Below, one piece after another: positions 18,215-27,549 of a DNA stretch of 64,000 nt. The stretch's first letter is position 1, and each line of letters starts with the position of its first letter. The translations under genes and the position numbers were made by a program. The DNA lies in NCBI GenBank assembly GCA_013298715.1, contig JAAFIQ010000007.1, forward strand, positions 90,661-154,660. The letters are read 5' to 3'. A model generated the notes under the pieces. It did no database searches. It saw nothing but the letters and a program-made list of their open reading frames with translations, and had not been told where the DNA came from. The stretch is from Bacteroidota bacterium. GTDB taxonomy: Bacteria > Bacteroidota > Bacteroidia > B-17B0 > Aurantibacillaceae.

Positions 18215-18231
18215 TTCTAGTTTAATAGATT

Positions 18232-18239
18232 CAAAATTA
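18232..18239 (-). promoter_or_regulatory. -7 box of the DUF6089 barrel gene
   Basis: TAATTTTG on the minus strand, an exact TAnnTTTG match, 17 nt upstream of the ATG at 18214. Confidence 0.5.
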
Positions 18240-18285
18240 GTATATTTTTGTTAATAGTCATAAAAAATTTGTCTAAATAAACACT

Positions 18286-18293
18286 TATTTTTG
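18286..18293 (+). promoter_or_regulatory. -7 box of the nitronate monooxygenase-like gene
   Basis: TATTTTTG, exact TAnnTTTG match, 27 nt upstream of the ATG at 18321. A TTTG lies 14 nt further up, a little close for a -33 element. A second TATTTTTG occurs at 18243-18250. Confidence 0.4.
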
Positions 18294-18320
18294 CTTTTGT
18301 TAAAAAACTCTTTAAAAACC

Positions 18321-19271
18321 ATGCAAAGTAATAGAATTTGTAACCTGTTTAAAATTGAAAAGCCCATTATTCAGGCAGGAATGATTTGGTGTAGTGGTTG
18401 GGAATTGGCGAGCGCTGTAAGCAATGCTGGAGGCTTAGGTTTAATTGGCAGCGGAAGCATGTATCCTGAAATTTTAAGGGAGCAAATTAAAAAATGCCAA
18501 GTTGCTACCAACAAGCCGTTTGGTGTAAATGTGCCTTTACTTTACCCAAATATTGAAGATCATATAAAAATTATTTTAGACGAAGGGGTGAAAATTGTAT
18601 TTACAAGTGCAGGGAATCCTAAAACGTATACTAAACTTTTAAAAGAAAACGGAATAACTGTTGTACATGTTGTGAGTGGTGTGAAATTTGCGGTTAAATG
18701 TGCCGAAGCTGGGGTTGATGCCATTGTTGCAGAAGGTTTTGAAGCAGGTGGCCATAATGGACGAGAGGAAACAACGACAATGGTTTTAATTCCTGAAGTA
18801 AGAAAAGCAGTGAATTTACCATTGATTGCTGCTGGTGGAATAGGTTTTGGAAGCCAAATGGCCGCTGCATTTTGCTTAGGCGCTGAAGGTGTGCAAATTG
18901 GCAGCCGATTTGTTGCAACACCCGAAAGTAGTGCGCACATTAATTTTAAAAATGCTGTAATTACAACGCCTGAAGGCGGCACACAGCTTTCTTTAAAACA
19001 ATTAACGCCCGTAAGATTAATTAAAAACGATTTTTTTAATAAGGTTTCAGCCCTCGAGCAACAAGGTGCTTCAACTGAAGAACTAAGCATTTTATTAGGC
19101 CGAGGCCGCGCAAAAAAAGGCATGTTTGAAGGCGACCTTATAGAAGGCGAATTAGAAATAGGACAAGTTAGCGCAAGTATTAAAGAAATAAAACCCGCGG
19201 CAGAAATTGTAGATGAAATTTACAACGACTTTTTGCAAACGATTAATTGTGTAGCGAAAGTTGTTAGTTAA
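18321..19271 (+). CDS. Nitronate monooxygenase/enoyl-reductase II-like flavoprotein
   Basis: 316 residues, one FMN-binding TIM barrel of the NMO/FabK family. Seen: PIIQAGMIWCSGWELASAVSNAGGLGLIGSGS at the N-terminus, PFGVNVPLL, the active-site segment AEGFEAGGHNGREE (with the His of the family), and the FMN-phosphate loop LIAAGGIGFG...GAEGVQIGSRF. It could oxidise nitronates or act as an enoyl-ACP reductase; sequence alone does not decide. The start at 18321 (MQSNRICNLFK) fits the family; ten further codons upstream are in frame but unlike it. Transcribed alone and convergent with the macroglobulin gene. Confidence 0.88.
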   Translation: MQSNRICNLFKIEKPIIQAGMIWCSGWELASAVSNAGGLGLIGSGSMYPEILREQIKKCQVATNKPFGVNVPLLYPNIEDHIKIILDEGVKIVFTSAGNPKTYTKLLKENGITVVHVVSGVKFAVKCAEAGVDAIVAEGFEAGGHNGREETTTMVLIPEVRKAVNLPLIAAGGIGFGSQMAAAFCLGAEGVQIGSRFVATPESSAHINFKNAVITTPEGGTQLSLKQLTPVRLIKNDFFNKVSALEQQGASTEELSILLGRGRAKKGMFEGDLIEGELEIGQVSASIKEIKPAAEIVDEIYNDFLQTINCVAKVVS

Positions 19272-19302
19272 ACTAAATTCTGGTCAACAATTACATTCTT
19301 TC

Positions 19303-19319
19303 TCTACTCTACTCTACTC
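19303..19319. repeat. Pentanucleotide tandem repeat at the macroglobulin stop codon
   Basis: TCTAC repeated three times, then TC. It covers the end of the leftward macroglobulin gene, whose TAG stop (19314-19316) is part of the repeat. A change in copy number would mainly affect the 3' untranslated end. Confidence 0.6.
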
Positions 19320-22300
19320 CACTTTTACCCTCACACCCTCGCTGTTGCTTGTAAATTCAGGTGCATACATACATTGTATACTTGTAATGCCATTGCTAAA
19401 ATTACCACTGTGGCTAACGAACACATCGTACTCAAAAACAAAAGTGCCTTTAGGTAAATACGAAATAAAAAAGTTAGTGCTTGCATCTTTAGTAGCTTCG
19501 TAATAGCCCAAACCATCTTGGTACTTGTAAGAACTTAAAACATTTGTTGGCTCAAAACCGCTAGCACGCATATCTTTTAAATGCACGTATTCTAAATTTC
19601 TATCGCATCGCAATTCAATTCTAATTCTTACTTTGTCGCCAACTTTTAATGGCGCGCCAGCATCAATTGGTTGCATTACTGGTCCGCTTTTACTTGGTTT
19701 TACTACAAATAATTTTTTAGTTAATTGCAATGGAGTAGCGCTTGGTGTAATTTTATCTAATTGTTCAAAGTATTGCCAATAAACGCTGCCGTAACTTACA
19801 CCAGCATCCTTTTTCACAACTTTTATTTTGCCCATGTCTGTTTTTATATCAGAACCCGTGTAAGTTTTTTTAAAGTAACCTGTTCCTGCATCTGCTTTTA
19901 AGCTTTTATCTGTTGCTGGATTTAACACGTTGCCTCCCATTGTAATTTCAACATTGGGTTCGGAGCTTAACCAATCCGTACCGCGCAGCATGAGCGCATA
20001 AACTGCTTCTGTTGTGGCTTTGGTGGTACTCCAATTTTGAGTTTGTTTATTTTTAATTAACCAGGTTTTTAAATCATCAACTGTTTTTGTATCGTTTGCA
20101 ATTTCATCAAATGCTTCTATCATTAATGCCTGTGTTTCTATTGGGGCTTGGTACCAGTAGTAACCGCCATTGTTATCTTTCCAATACATTCCCATCTCTT
20201 CACTTACAATCGCATTTTGTTTTAATGATTTTAAAATTCCGCTAGCGGTAGTTTTATCATTAAATCTGTTTAATGCCAACGATAGCATGGCTTGCATGTA
20301 ACGTGTGTTGCTTAACCAAAATGTTTTTGCTTGAGCCAAATAATAATCAATGGCCTCTTTTAAATCTTTACTCATTGGTTGGTTGGGATAATAACTTCTT
20401 AAATACAAATACTGAATAGCCATGTAATCTAAATGATTATTTTTTTTGAAATCTTTATCGTATTTTTTTAAGTCGCGGTATTGTTTTGCTAATTGGTTAT
20501 CGCAAAAGCGTATGCCGTTGTTAATCATCGCATCAACCTCGTAATTATCTGATTCTTTAATTACTCCTAATTTTTTAAGATGTGCAAAGCCAGTAATGAT
20601 GTGTTGTGTAATATACCAGTCCTCTGGACAGTTTTTAAACCAAGGCCACCCGCCGTTTACTGTTTGGTTTTGTTTTAATTTATTAAAGGCACTTTGCAAC
20701 TCGTTGCTCATTTTGTTTAAATCGAATAATAAGGCAACACGTTTTTTATTTTCGGTTTCATTTTTGCTACATAACACCCAAGGTGTTTCTTCTAATAACA
20801 CTGCCTTTAATTCTTGGTTTTTTTCGAGGTTCGATAGCAACGATTCGCTATTTGTTTGTTTCCACAAATCAAATACTTGTTTAATTTTTGGTTTAGAATT
20901 TACAACATGACTTGCTAAAGCGTTTGCATAATAACGTGAAAATGTTTGCTCACTACACTCGTAAGGGTATTCCATTAAATAGGGTAAACTCTGAATGGCA
21001 TACCATACTGGATTAGCAGTAAATTCAAGTGTATAAGCATGATTTTTTAAAGTAGTGCTTTTGTTATTTTGATTAATAAATTTAGTAAATGTAAACTCCT
21101 TTGTCTGATTAAAACGAATTGGCAGCGGTAAACTCTCGGTAACCAACATGCGGTTAGTAAGCACTGGAACAACTTGTTCTTCGCCATCACTAAATTGACC
21201 AGCCTTTGCAACCACTTTGTATTTTAATGCTTGAAGCGTTTCTGGAATTGCTAATTTAAAACTTATTGGTGTACTTTGTCCAGCAGGGATAGAGAAGTTT
21301 CTTGTACTATTATCTATAATAATATTTGAAACTGGTTTGTCGGTTAGCGCATCAAACAACTGCAATTCTGCAACACCCGTAATTGCATTTTTTGAAAGGT
21401 TTGAAATTTTTGAAACAAAAATTAACTCATCATTTTCTCTTAAAAAGCGCGGGGCATTGGGTTGCACCATTAATTCTTTTTGCGTAATAACATCTTTTTC
21501 TGTTTTACCAACCACTAAATCTTTAGTATGAGCCAGTGCCATAAACTTCCATTTGGTAAGACTTTCGGGCATGGTAAAACTAATTACTAATTCCCCATTT
21601 TCGTTGGTTTGTAAGGTTGGAAAAAAGAAAGCTGTTTCGTTAAAATTTTTGCGAGGAATAACGGATGAAGGGTTGTTTGGTTTGCCTTCTCCATTCTTTA
21701 ATTCGCCACCAGTTTTGTCAGTATCGCCTTTGTTTGTGCTCCAAGAGAACGACTGCTGGAGTTGATTTGAAGCCTTTGTTAAAGTGCTACCATTTGATGA
21801 TGCAGCATATAAAGCCTCATCCTTCATTACTGGCGCTGAAAATTGCACCATTTCTTTTGATGGCATTGCTTTTTTTTCAGCTTCCTCAGTATGAACATCA
21901 CCACCTCTAAATGAATAGCCATCGCCTGGGTAACCATAAGAATAAAATGAACCAAAACCAAACATGTTTAATTCATCGTATCTAACATCATCTATTAAAA
22001 TATAATTTGGATTTTCATAATCAAAGTTTCTTGAATTTTGTACCTCAGCTAAATTATTTTCCCAGCCTTGGTAATTGTAGTATGAATTGTACAAACTTAA
22101 ATCCCAATAGTTGGCTTTAAATTTATCCAAGCTGGCATCGTACATGGCAGCAAGCATTTCGGCCGCTACCTTATCTCCTTTTTTATTTTTAATTATTAAG
22201 CGCCATTTCTCTTTTTCGCCAGGCAATAATTTATTCCTAAAGGTGCTATATTCTATGTTCAATTCTTTATTGCTAAAAGGCACTGTTATATATTCTTGGT

Positions 22301-25300
22301 GTGTGTAAAATCTTCCATTTTTTACAAAATAAAAATTTGCTGCCAAGCCGCCTCTGTGCTTTTCGTTTATAACAAACTGGTTTAGTTTTAAACTTGGATT
22401 ATATATAGTTTTTTGATTTTCGTTTTCGCCAGTTAAGTCATAAAAAACATGTAAATCGGTGTAAGAGGAAGCATAAACAAACTGAGCGGTATCGTTTGGT
22501 TCGCAATACGTTTTTAAGCCCATGCTCCATTGCGCCGTTTTTTCGGGCAATTGATTTAAATTAGTGTTGTAAATAGTAACGTATTGTATGTCTTTAATAT
22601 CATTTCCAAATTTATCTTTACAAGTAGCTTCAAATAAATAAATTCCTGGCGTACATTTTTTTAAATCTGATAAATCAATTTCTTTTTGTGATTTTGTATC
22701 AAATGGTTTTGAGTAAACTTCTTTATCTTTTTCCCACTTGTATTTGTTGGTTTCATCTGCATATAAATCATTCGGAAATAATTTATAATACTCGTCTTTT
22801 GTGTATAGATACTTATCTGCCTGTACCCATAATCTATCTCTAAATACTTTGTTTGGTTGCTTTAAGCTGTAAATGATGAGTTTCCCATTTGCATTTTCTG
22901 GAACACCATTCAAATTACTTGCTGTAATTCCGCATTTTAATTTTTTATTTTGTTCTAAAATTTGTTCTACACTTATGTTTAAAGTAATGGCTGTATACCC
23001 AACTCTAAAATTGGTAGTGGTGCTTTGCGTTTCGCCATTAATATCTGTAACATCTGCTATTAGATTGTAATCATACGTAGGATTATCGCTTGCTTTATCT
23101 TTAGGATTTGGCAAGGCTTTAAACTTAATTTCGTATTCTCCTTTTTCGTTTGTTTTTAATTCTCCATTTGTAATTTCTACCTCACTACCTTGGTTGTAGT
23201 AATAAGGTCTGCACCAATACCACCACGTAGGAAAACTGGTGGAGCGCACCACTCTGTATTTCACCTTTGCGCCATCAACCACATTGCCTGCATAGGCTTT
23301 TGCAATACCTTTTACGATAACTTCCTCGTTAATTTTATAACTACCTCTAAGCGTATCAAAATACGTTTCAAATTTTGGGCGCTTGTATTCTTCAACGCTA
23401 AAGTAGTGTGTATTTTCTCCATCACTTAAATACATTTGACCGGTTAATAACCCTTGAGGCAAGGTAAACGCACCATTTACGGTACCGTAATCATTACTGG
23501 TTAATTTTAAGTCAGATACTTTTTGACCATTCACATCGTAAAGTGTAATTGTAATCGATTTGTTAGGTAAAATTTTAGCAGATTCTTTTTTGTTAATATT
23601 CAATAGAAGCGCTTTAAAGTAAACGGTTTGTCCTGGTCTGTATATAGCTCTATCGGTAAAGAATTTAGTTTCGTTGCGTGCATTATTATAATCGTAATTA
23701 TCATTGTATGAATAAAAATTTCTTCCATTAAATAAAACATCGTTGCCGCTTTTTATTTCAACCATAAAATTAGAGTTGTAATTATTCACAACTTCTCCTT
23801 TAATATTTGAAAAACCATTTTCATCTGTTACAAATTCTTTGCCTTTTACAAACTCATAACTATTTGTATTATAATTGTAGCGGTTAAACCATACTTGTAA
23901 TTTGGCTTCTTTTATGGGTTTTCCCGTAGTTCGGTGTAACACATAACAATCTATACTATTATTTTTTTTGTTTTGATTTATTAATGACAAGTTAGAAACA
24001 TGAAACTTTTGATACGTGCATTTTTTTTCATCGAAGGTTTCATCGTGGCACGCAATAAGGTAATAATATCCATAATTCAAATTAGGTAATTTCACTTCTA
24101 CATTGTGCGAGTTATAATCTTCATCAACTGGCAAGGCTTGATTAAATTGAGCTTCTAGTGGCAAATTCAAAATCTTGTTCTTTAATTCCTTTTCGGAATG
24201 TTTTCTTTCTAATTCATTGCTTTGAAAATAGTTTGTTTTAAAAATTTTAAAATAAACTTGCTTAACATTCTTATAACTTACCAGGCATCGGTTGGGTTGA
24301 TTAGGTTCTAAGACTGATTCAGTTGTTAATGATAGTTTCTTTTCATTTAACCGTAATAATAAATTTTTCGCTAATTTTTCTCCGTCAGTACCTACATGCT
24401 TTTCTAAAATAAGATTAGAAATGTCTTTGGCTTTTTTCAAATCCCATTTGTGTTCATCACTATCAAGCGGTTTATAAAGTGGCGCTTTCTCAAAATAATA
24501 GTGTGCAGTTAAATATTTAATTTCTGCTACACGTTTAGAAGATGAAAAATCTTTTTCAAGAGTACTTAGTGTGTTCAAATAAATACTATCCTTAATTTCA
24601 TTATTACTATTTGCATAGGTAAACGCTATACGCTTCAGTTCTAAATCAATCAACGCCTCGGTATCTTTAAGTTTTGAGTTTAGGTTATACAATTGTTGGT
24701 ATAACTCTAGTGCGTAAAATTTGGTTTCTAAACTATCACTTGGCTTATCTAATTTTAGTTTAGAGAAAACGGTATACGGTTTTAAAAAACGTTCATCGTT
24801 CAAGGAAAATTGGTCGGCGGCTTTGGTTACATCAACCTCTGAACTTTTAAAAAATTCTAAAGCTCTGTGTGCTAAAAAATGGTATAATGTTGGTCGGTAT
24901 TGGCGTGCTACATTTGTTCCTTTTATAATAATGGCATCAAATTCGTTTAGAGTAATACCAATTAATTCTTGTTGGTTCTCTAAAGCGGCTTTGTGGTGTT
25001 TAATAGCTGCATTAGCAATTGCTTTTAAATCCCAAGTTGCCACGTCATTGTTTTTAAACTGAACAGTGGTACTTCTATTATTAAATTGCCAACGGTTGTT
25101 TTGGTAGTATTGCCAGTAGGCGTCGGCCAATAGGCTGTGCAAAATGGCGTTTGTAGGAAAAGGAGAAGCTTCAATTTCTTTTTTAAGTTCTTCAATGTTT
25201 TTCTCCTGACTAAAATCTTCAGTAAACTGTGTGTACTTGAGTTTATAGATAACCGTTTTTACAATTTGAGGGGCATTATTTTCTTTTTTTGCCTTCGTAT

Positions 25301-25505
25301 AAATTTCTGCCAATATTGCAAAAGCTTCTTTGGTTAAACCTTTCTTCTCTAAAGCATCTATTTTCTCCCAATAGCTTTTGTAATTATCGTAATTGCCGTA
25401 ATACTTCATACCTTTTTTTGGTTTAGTTGTGTACGCTAATCCAATAGCCACGGCTGAACTGGCTATAATTAGCAAGAATAATAGAATAGATTTTTTGAAT
25501 ATCAT
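19314..25505 (-). CDS. Bacterial alpha-2-macroglobulin family protein
   Basis: 2063 residues. A signal/anchor segment (MIFKKSILLFLLIIASSAVAIGLAYT) is followed by a helical, repeat-like N-terminal third (about 30-400), MG-type beta domains including a region of MG2 type (about 640-760: TDRAIYRPGQTVYFKALLLN), and the classic core: FFFPTLQTNENGELVISFTMPESLTKWKFMALAHT (about 1330-1370), then an alpha-alpha-toroid (about 1480-1850) starting at the thioester site. That site reads C1517-S-E-Q1520, so the Cys and Gln for a thioester are both present. Such proteins trap proteases in the periplasm or at the surface. No penicillin-binding protein 1C gene is adjacent, unlike many bacteria. Monocistronic. 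Confidence 0.92.
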   Translation of the reverse strand: MIFKKSILLFLLIIASSAVAIGLAYTTKPKKGMKYYGNYDNYKSYWEKIDALEKKGLTKEAFAILAEIYTKAKKENNAPQIVKTVIYKLKYTQFTEDFSQEKNIEELKKEIEASPFPTNAILHSLLADAYWQYYQNNRWQFNNRSTTVQFKNNDVATWDLKAIANAAIKHHKAALENQQELIGITLNEFDAIIIKGTNVARQYRPTLYHFLAHRALEFFKSSEVDVTKAADQFSLNDERFLKPYTVFSKLKLDKPSDSLETKFYALELYQQLYNLNSKLKDTEALIDLELKRIAFTYANSNNEIKDSIYLNTLSTLEKDFSSSKRVAEIKYLTAHYYFEKAPLYKPLDSDEHKWDLKKAKDISNLILEKHVGTDGEKLAKNLLLRLNEKKLSLTTESVLEPNQPNRCLVSYKNVKQVYFKIFKTNYFQSNELERKHSEKELKNKILNLPLEAQFNQALPVDEDYNSHNVEVKLPNLNYGYYYLIACHDETFDEKKCTYQKFHVSNLSLINQNKKNNSIDCYVLHRTTGKPIKEAKLQVWFNRYNYNTNSYEFVKGKEFVTDENGFSNIKGEVVNNYNSNFMVEIKSGNDVLFNGRNFYSYNDNYDYNNARNETKFFTDRAIYRPGQTVYFKALLLNINKKESAKILPNKSITITLYDVNGQKVSDLKLTSNDYGTVNGAFTLPQGLLTGQMYLSDGENTHYFSVEEYKRPKFETYFDTLRGSYKINEEVIVKGIAKAYAGNVVDGAKVKYRVVRSTSFPTWWYWCRPYYYNQGSEVEITNGELKTNEKGEYEIKFKALPNPKDKASDNPTYDYNLIADVTDINGETQSTTTNFRVGYTAITLNISVEQILEQNKKLKCGITASNLNGVPENANGKLIIYSLKQPNKVFRDRLWVQADKYLYTKDEYYKLFPNDLYADETNKYKWEKDKEVYSKPFDTKSQKEIDLSDLKKCTPGIYLFEATCKDKFGNDIKDIQYVTIYNTNLNQLPEKTAQWSMGLKTYCEPNDTAQFVYASSYTDLHVFYDLTGENENQKTIYNPSLKLNQFVINEKHRGGLAANFYFVKNGRFYTHQEYITVPFSNKELNIEYSTFRNKLLPGEKEKWRLIIKNKKGDKVAAEMLAAMYDASLDKFKANYWDLSLYNSYYNYQGWENNLAEVQNSRNFDYENPNYILIDDVRYDELNMFGFGSFYSYGYPGDGYSFRGGDVHTEEAEKKAMPSKEMVQFSAPVMKDEALYAASSNGSTLTKASNQLQQSFSWSTNKGDTDKTGGELKNGEGKPNNPSSVIPRKNFNETAFFFPTLQTNENGELVISFTMPESLTKWKFMALAHTKDLVVGKTEKDVITQKELMVQPNAPRFLRENDELIFVSKISNLSKNAITGVAELQLFDALTDKPVSNIIIDNSTRNFSIPAGQSTPISFKLAIPETLQALKYKVVAKAGQFSDGEEQVVPVLTNRMLVTESLPLPIRFNQTKEFTFTKFINQNNKSTTLKNHAYTLEFTANPVWYAIQSLPYLMEYPYECSEQTFSRYYANALASHVVNSKPKIKQVFDLWKQTNSESLLSNLEKNQELKAVLLEETPWVLCSKNETENKKRVALLFDLNKMSNELQSAFNKLKQNQTVNGGWPWFKNCPEDWYITQHIITGFAHLKKLGVIKESDNYEVDAMINNGIRFCDNQLAKQYRDLKKYDKDFKKNNHLDYMAIQYLYLRSYYPNQPMSKDLKEAIDYYLAQAKTFWLSNTRYMQAMLSLALNRFNDKTTASGILKSLKQNAIVSEEMGMYWKDNNGGYYWYQAPIETQALMIEAFDEIANDTKTVDDLKTWLIKNKQTQNWSTTKATTEAVYALMLRGTDWLSSEPNVEITMGGNVLNPATDKSLKADAGTGYFKKTYTGSDIKTDMGKIKVVKKDAGVSYGSVYWQYFEQLDKITPSATPLQLTKKLFVVKPSKSGPVMQPIDAGAPLKVGDKVRIRIELRCDRNLEYVHLKDMRASGFEPTNVLSSYKYQDGLGYYEATKDASTNFFISYLPKGTFVFEYDVFVSHSGNFSNGITSIQCMYAPEFTSNSEGVRVKVE

Positions 25506-25688
25506 AACGTTTTTTTATATGAGATGCTTGTTAGGGTTGTTTTCCACAAAGTGATTTTAACCTAAGTGAAACTAAAAATACAAACGAATTTTAAAAGAAA
25601 ATAGTGTAATTATGAGTAATTAATTAAAATAAATTACGAAATTAGAAGCTAATATAGTAACCAATTTTGGATACAACATTATACATTT

Positions 25689-26213
25689 ATGGAAGCAATT
25701 GTAGAAATTTTAAAAATTATTTTACCAGCTGTCGCCGTTTTTTTAGCTGCATTTTTTTTAGTGAATCGTTTTTTAGAAAGTGACCGACAAAAACGAGAAC
25801 ATGAATTAAAAAAAGAAGCCCAAAAAAATATAACTCCTTTAAAAATACAAGCATATGAACGTATTATTATTTATTTAGAACGGATTCATCCAAACACAAT
25901 GATAGTGCGAGTAAACAAGCATGGCATGACATCACACCAATTGCATCAAGAACTAATTAAAGCAATAAAAACTGAATATGAACACAATTTAGCGCAACAA
26001 ATTTATATGAGTTATGGTGCTTGGGAAATGGTTAAAAATGCCAAAGAAGAAATAATTAAGTTAATTAATATTAGCTCAACAAAAATTGCGCCTGATCATA
26101 ACAGCAACGAATTGGCAATGATGATACTAAACGTGAGTGCCAACTTGGATAAAAAAATGCCAAGCGAAATGGCAATTGAATACATTAAAAAAGAAATAGC
26201 ACAAATATTTTAA
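25689..26213 (+). CDS. Small membrane-anchored protein next to mutA (probably DUF7935 family)
   Basis: 174 residues. One N-terminal TM helix (about 8-26, ILPAVAVFLAAFFLVNRFL), a charged stretch (SDRQKREHELKKEAQKN), then a helical cytoplasmic domain with IQAYERIIIYLERIHPNTMIVRV and QIYMSYGAWEMVKNAKEEIIKLIN. I recognise it as the conserved Bacteroidota protein often found immediately before the small methylmalonyl-CoA mutase subunit; the family name is from memory. It has no assigned function. One base separates its stop from the mutA start (TAAAATG), so they are surely cotranscribed. Confidence 0.7.
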   Translation: MEAIVEILKIILPAVAVFLAAFFLVNRFLESDRQKREHELKKEAQKNITPLKIQAYERIIIYLERIHPNTMIVRVNKHGMTSHQLHQELIKAIKTEYEHNLAQQIYMSYGAWEMVKNAKEEIIKLINISSTKIAPDHNSNELAMMILNVSANLDKKMPSEMAIEYIKKEIAQIF

Positions 26214-26214
26214 A

Positions 26215-27549
26215 ATGAGTTTGTTTACTGAATTTGAACCAACAAGCGCTGAACAATGGAAACAGCAACTAGTAAAAGATTTAAAAGGAATAACTTTTGA
26301 GGATTTAAAATCTACTAATCAATCAGGTATTGAAATTTTACCTTTTTATACAGGAGAAAATTTAGAAAAAAAAGAACCAATTTTTAACAATAAAGGATGG
26401 GACATTTGTGAACATATTATCGTTGATGATGAAACTCAAGCCAATGCGCAGGCCTTAGAAGCCTTAAAAGGCGGATCAAGCGGATTGAGTTTTTATATTC
26501 ATAAAAAAATAAAAACTGAAACTTTAATAAAAGATATTTCATTAGAACATATTTACACTCAATTTTTTATAAGTAACGATGCCTTGCATGTGTTAGAGGA
26601 TTTAAAAAATGAGTATGCTAAACCAAACGCCTTTGATGCGAAAGTAAAATGTTTTGTAAACTGTGATGTGCTTAGTTTATTAGCCTTTTATGGTGAATGG
26701 CATAAGAATAAAGAAGAAGATTTAAGCACCATTACAAAGTTTAAACATATTTCTATTAATAGCGATTTGTATCAAAATGCTGGTGCAAATGCTGTAAATG
26801 AACTGGCAATAGCCCTATCACAACTAAATGAGTATTTACATTTTTTAACCGAAACAAAACAATTTAATCACGAGTTGATACATTTAAATTCTGCAATTGG
26901 AAGTGATTTTTTTGGTGAGATAGCAAAACTAAGAGCTTACAGAAATTTAATTGCCAATTTGTTTAATGAATACGGATTGCAACATGAATTGGTTATACAA
27001 GCCAACACCACTCAACTAAATAAAAGTCATTTGGATGCTTACACTAACATTTTAAGAAGCAGCACAGAGGCGATGAGCGCTATAATTGGTGGTTGTAATA
27101 GTTTGACAATAGTCCCTTATAATTCAACTTATGAGGCAAGCACTCCATTTTCTAGAAGGATGGCGAGGAATCAGCAACACATTTTAAAAGAAGAGAGTTA
27201 TTTAGACAAAGTGGCGGATATAGCAGCTGGCTCTTATTTTATAGAAACTTTAACAGAACAACTGTGCGAAACAGCTTGGGAAAAATTTAAAGAATTAGAG
27301 AGTAAAGGCGGATTTATAAAATGTATTGAGAGTGGCTTAATACAAGAATTAATTGAAAAAGATGCGCTGCAATTGATTGAGAAAATAAAAAGCAACGACC
27401 TAGTTTTAGTTGGTGTAAATAAGTTTCAAAACGCATTAGAAAAAACTGTTACCATAACTAAAAAAGCTGAAACAAAAATGGGTGGACAGTTTAAAAATAT
27501 TAAGCCAATTAATTTAAGTGATTGTTTTTTGAGCGATTTAGCTAACTAA
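26215..27549 (+). CDS. mutA: Methylmalonyl-CoA mutase small (non-catalytic) subunit
   Basis: 444 residues, related to the TIM-barrel part of the catalytic subunit but without the C-terminal B12-binding domain (no DxHxxG). Seen: the opening LFTEFEPTSAEQWKQQLVKDLKG, GWDICEHI, ALEALKGGSSGLSFYI, a YRNLIANLFNEYG segment and GGCNSLTIVPYNSTYEAS..SRRMARNQQHILKEES typical of the family. With MutB it interconverts methylmalonyl-CoA and succinyl-CoA using adenosylcobalamin. The large subunit gene, usually adjacent, is not here: the next gene is convergent and overlaps by 4 bp. It therefore depends on a mutB elsewhere. The B12 salvage operon starts 1.5 kb away. Confidence 0.9.
   Translation: MSLFTEFEPTSAEQWKQQLVKDLKGITFEDLKSTNQSGIEILPFYTGENLEKKEPIFNNKGWDICEHIIVDDETQANAQALEALKGGSSGLSFYIHKKIKTETLIKDISLEHIYTQFFISNDALHVLEDLKNEYAKPNAFDAKVKCFVNCDVLSLLAFYGEWHKNKEEDLSTITKFKHISINSDLYQNAGANAVNELAIALSQLNEYLHFLTETKQFNHELIHLNSAIGSDFFGEIAKLRAYRNLIANLFNEYGLQHELVIQANTTQLNKSHLDAYTNILRSSTEAMSAIIGGCNSLTIVPYNSTYEASTPFSRRMARNQQHILKEESYLDKVADIAAGSYFIETLTEQLCETAWEKFKELESKGGFIKCIESGLIQELIEKDALQLIEKIKSNDLVLVGVNKFQNALEKTVTITKKAETKMGGQFKNIKPINLSDCFLSDLAN

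Noticed and set aside
18560-19123. 187-codon antisense open frame inside the nitronate monooxygenase-like gene
   Set aside because: Mirror of the codon pattern of the real gene; the translation is low in recognisable structure and the plus-strand protein is clearly conserved.
20596-25337. Many 60-110-codon frames opposite the macroglobulin gene
   Set aside because: Expected by chance opposite a 6-kb A/T-rich gene; none shows motifs or regular spacing.
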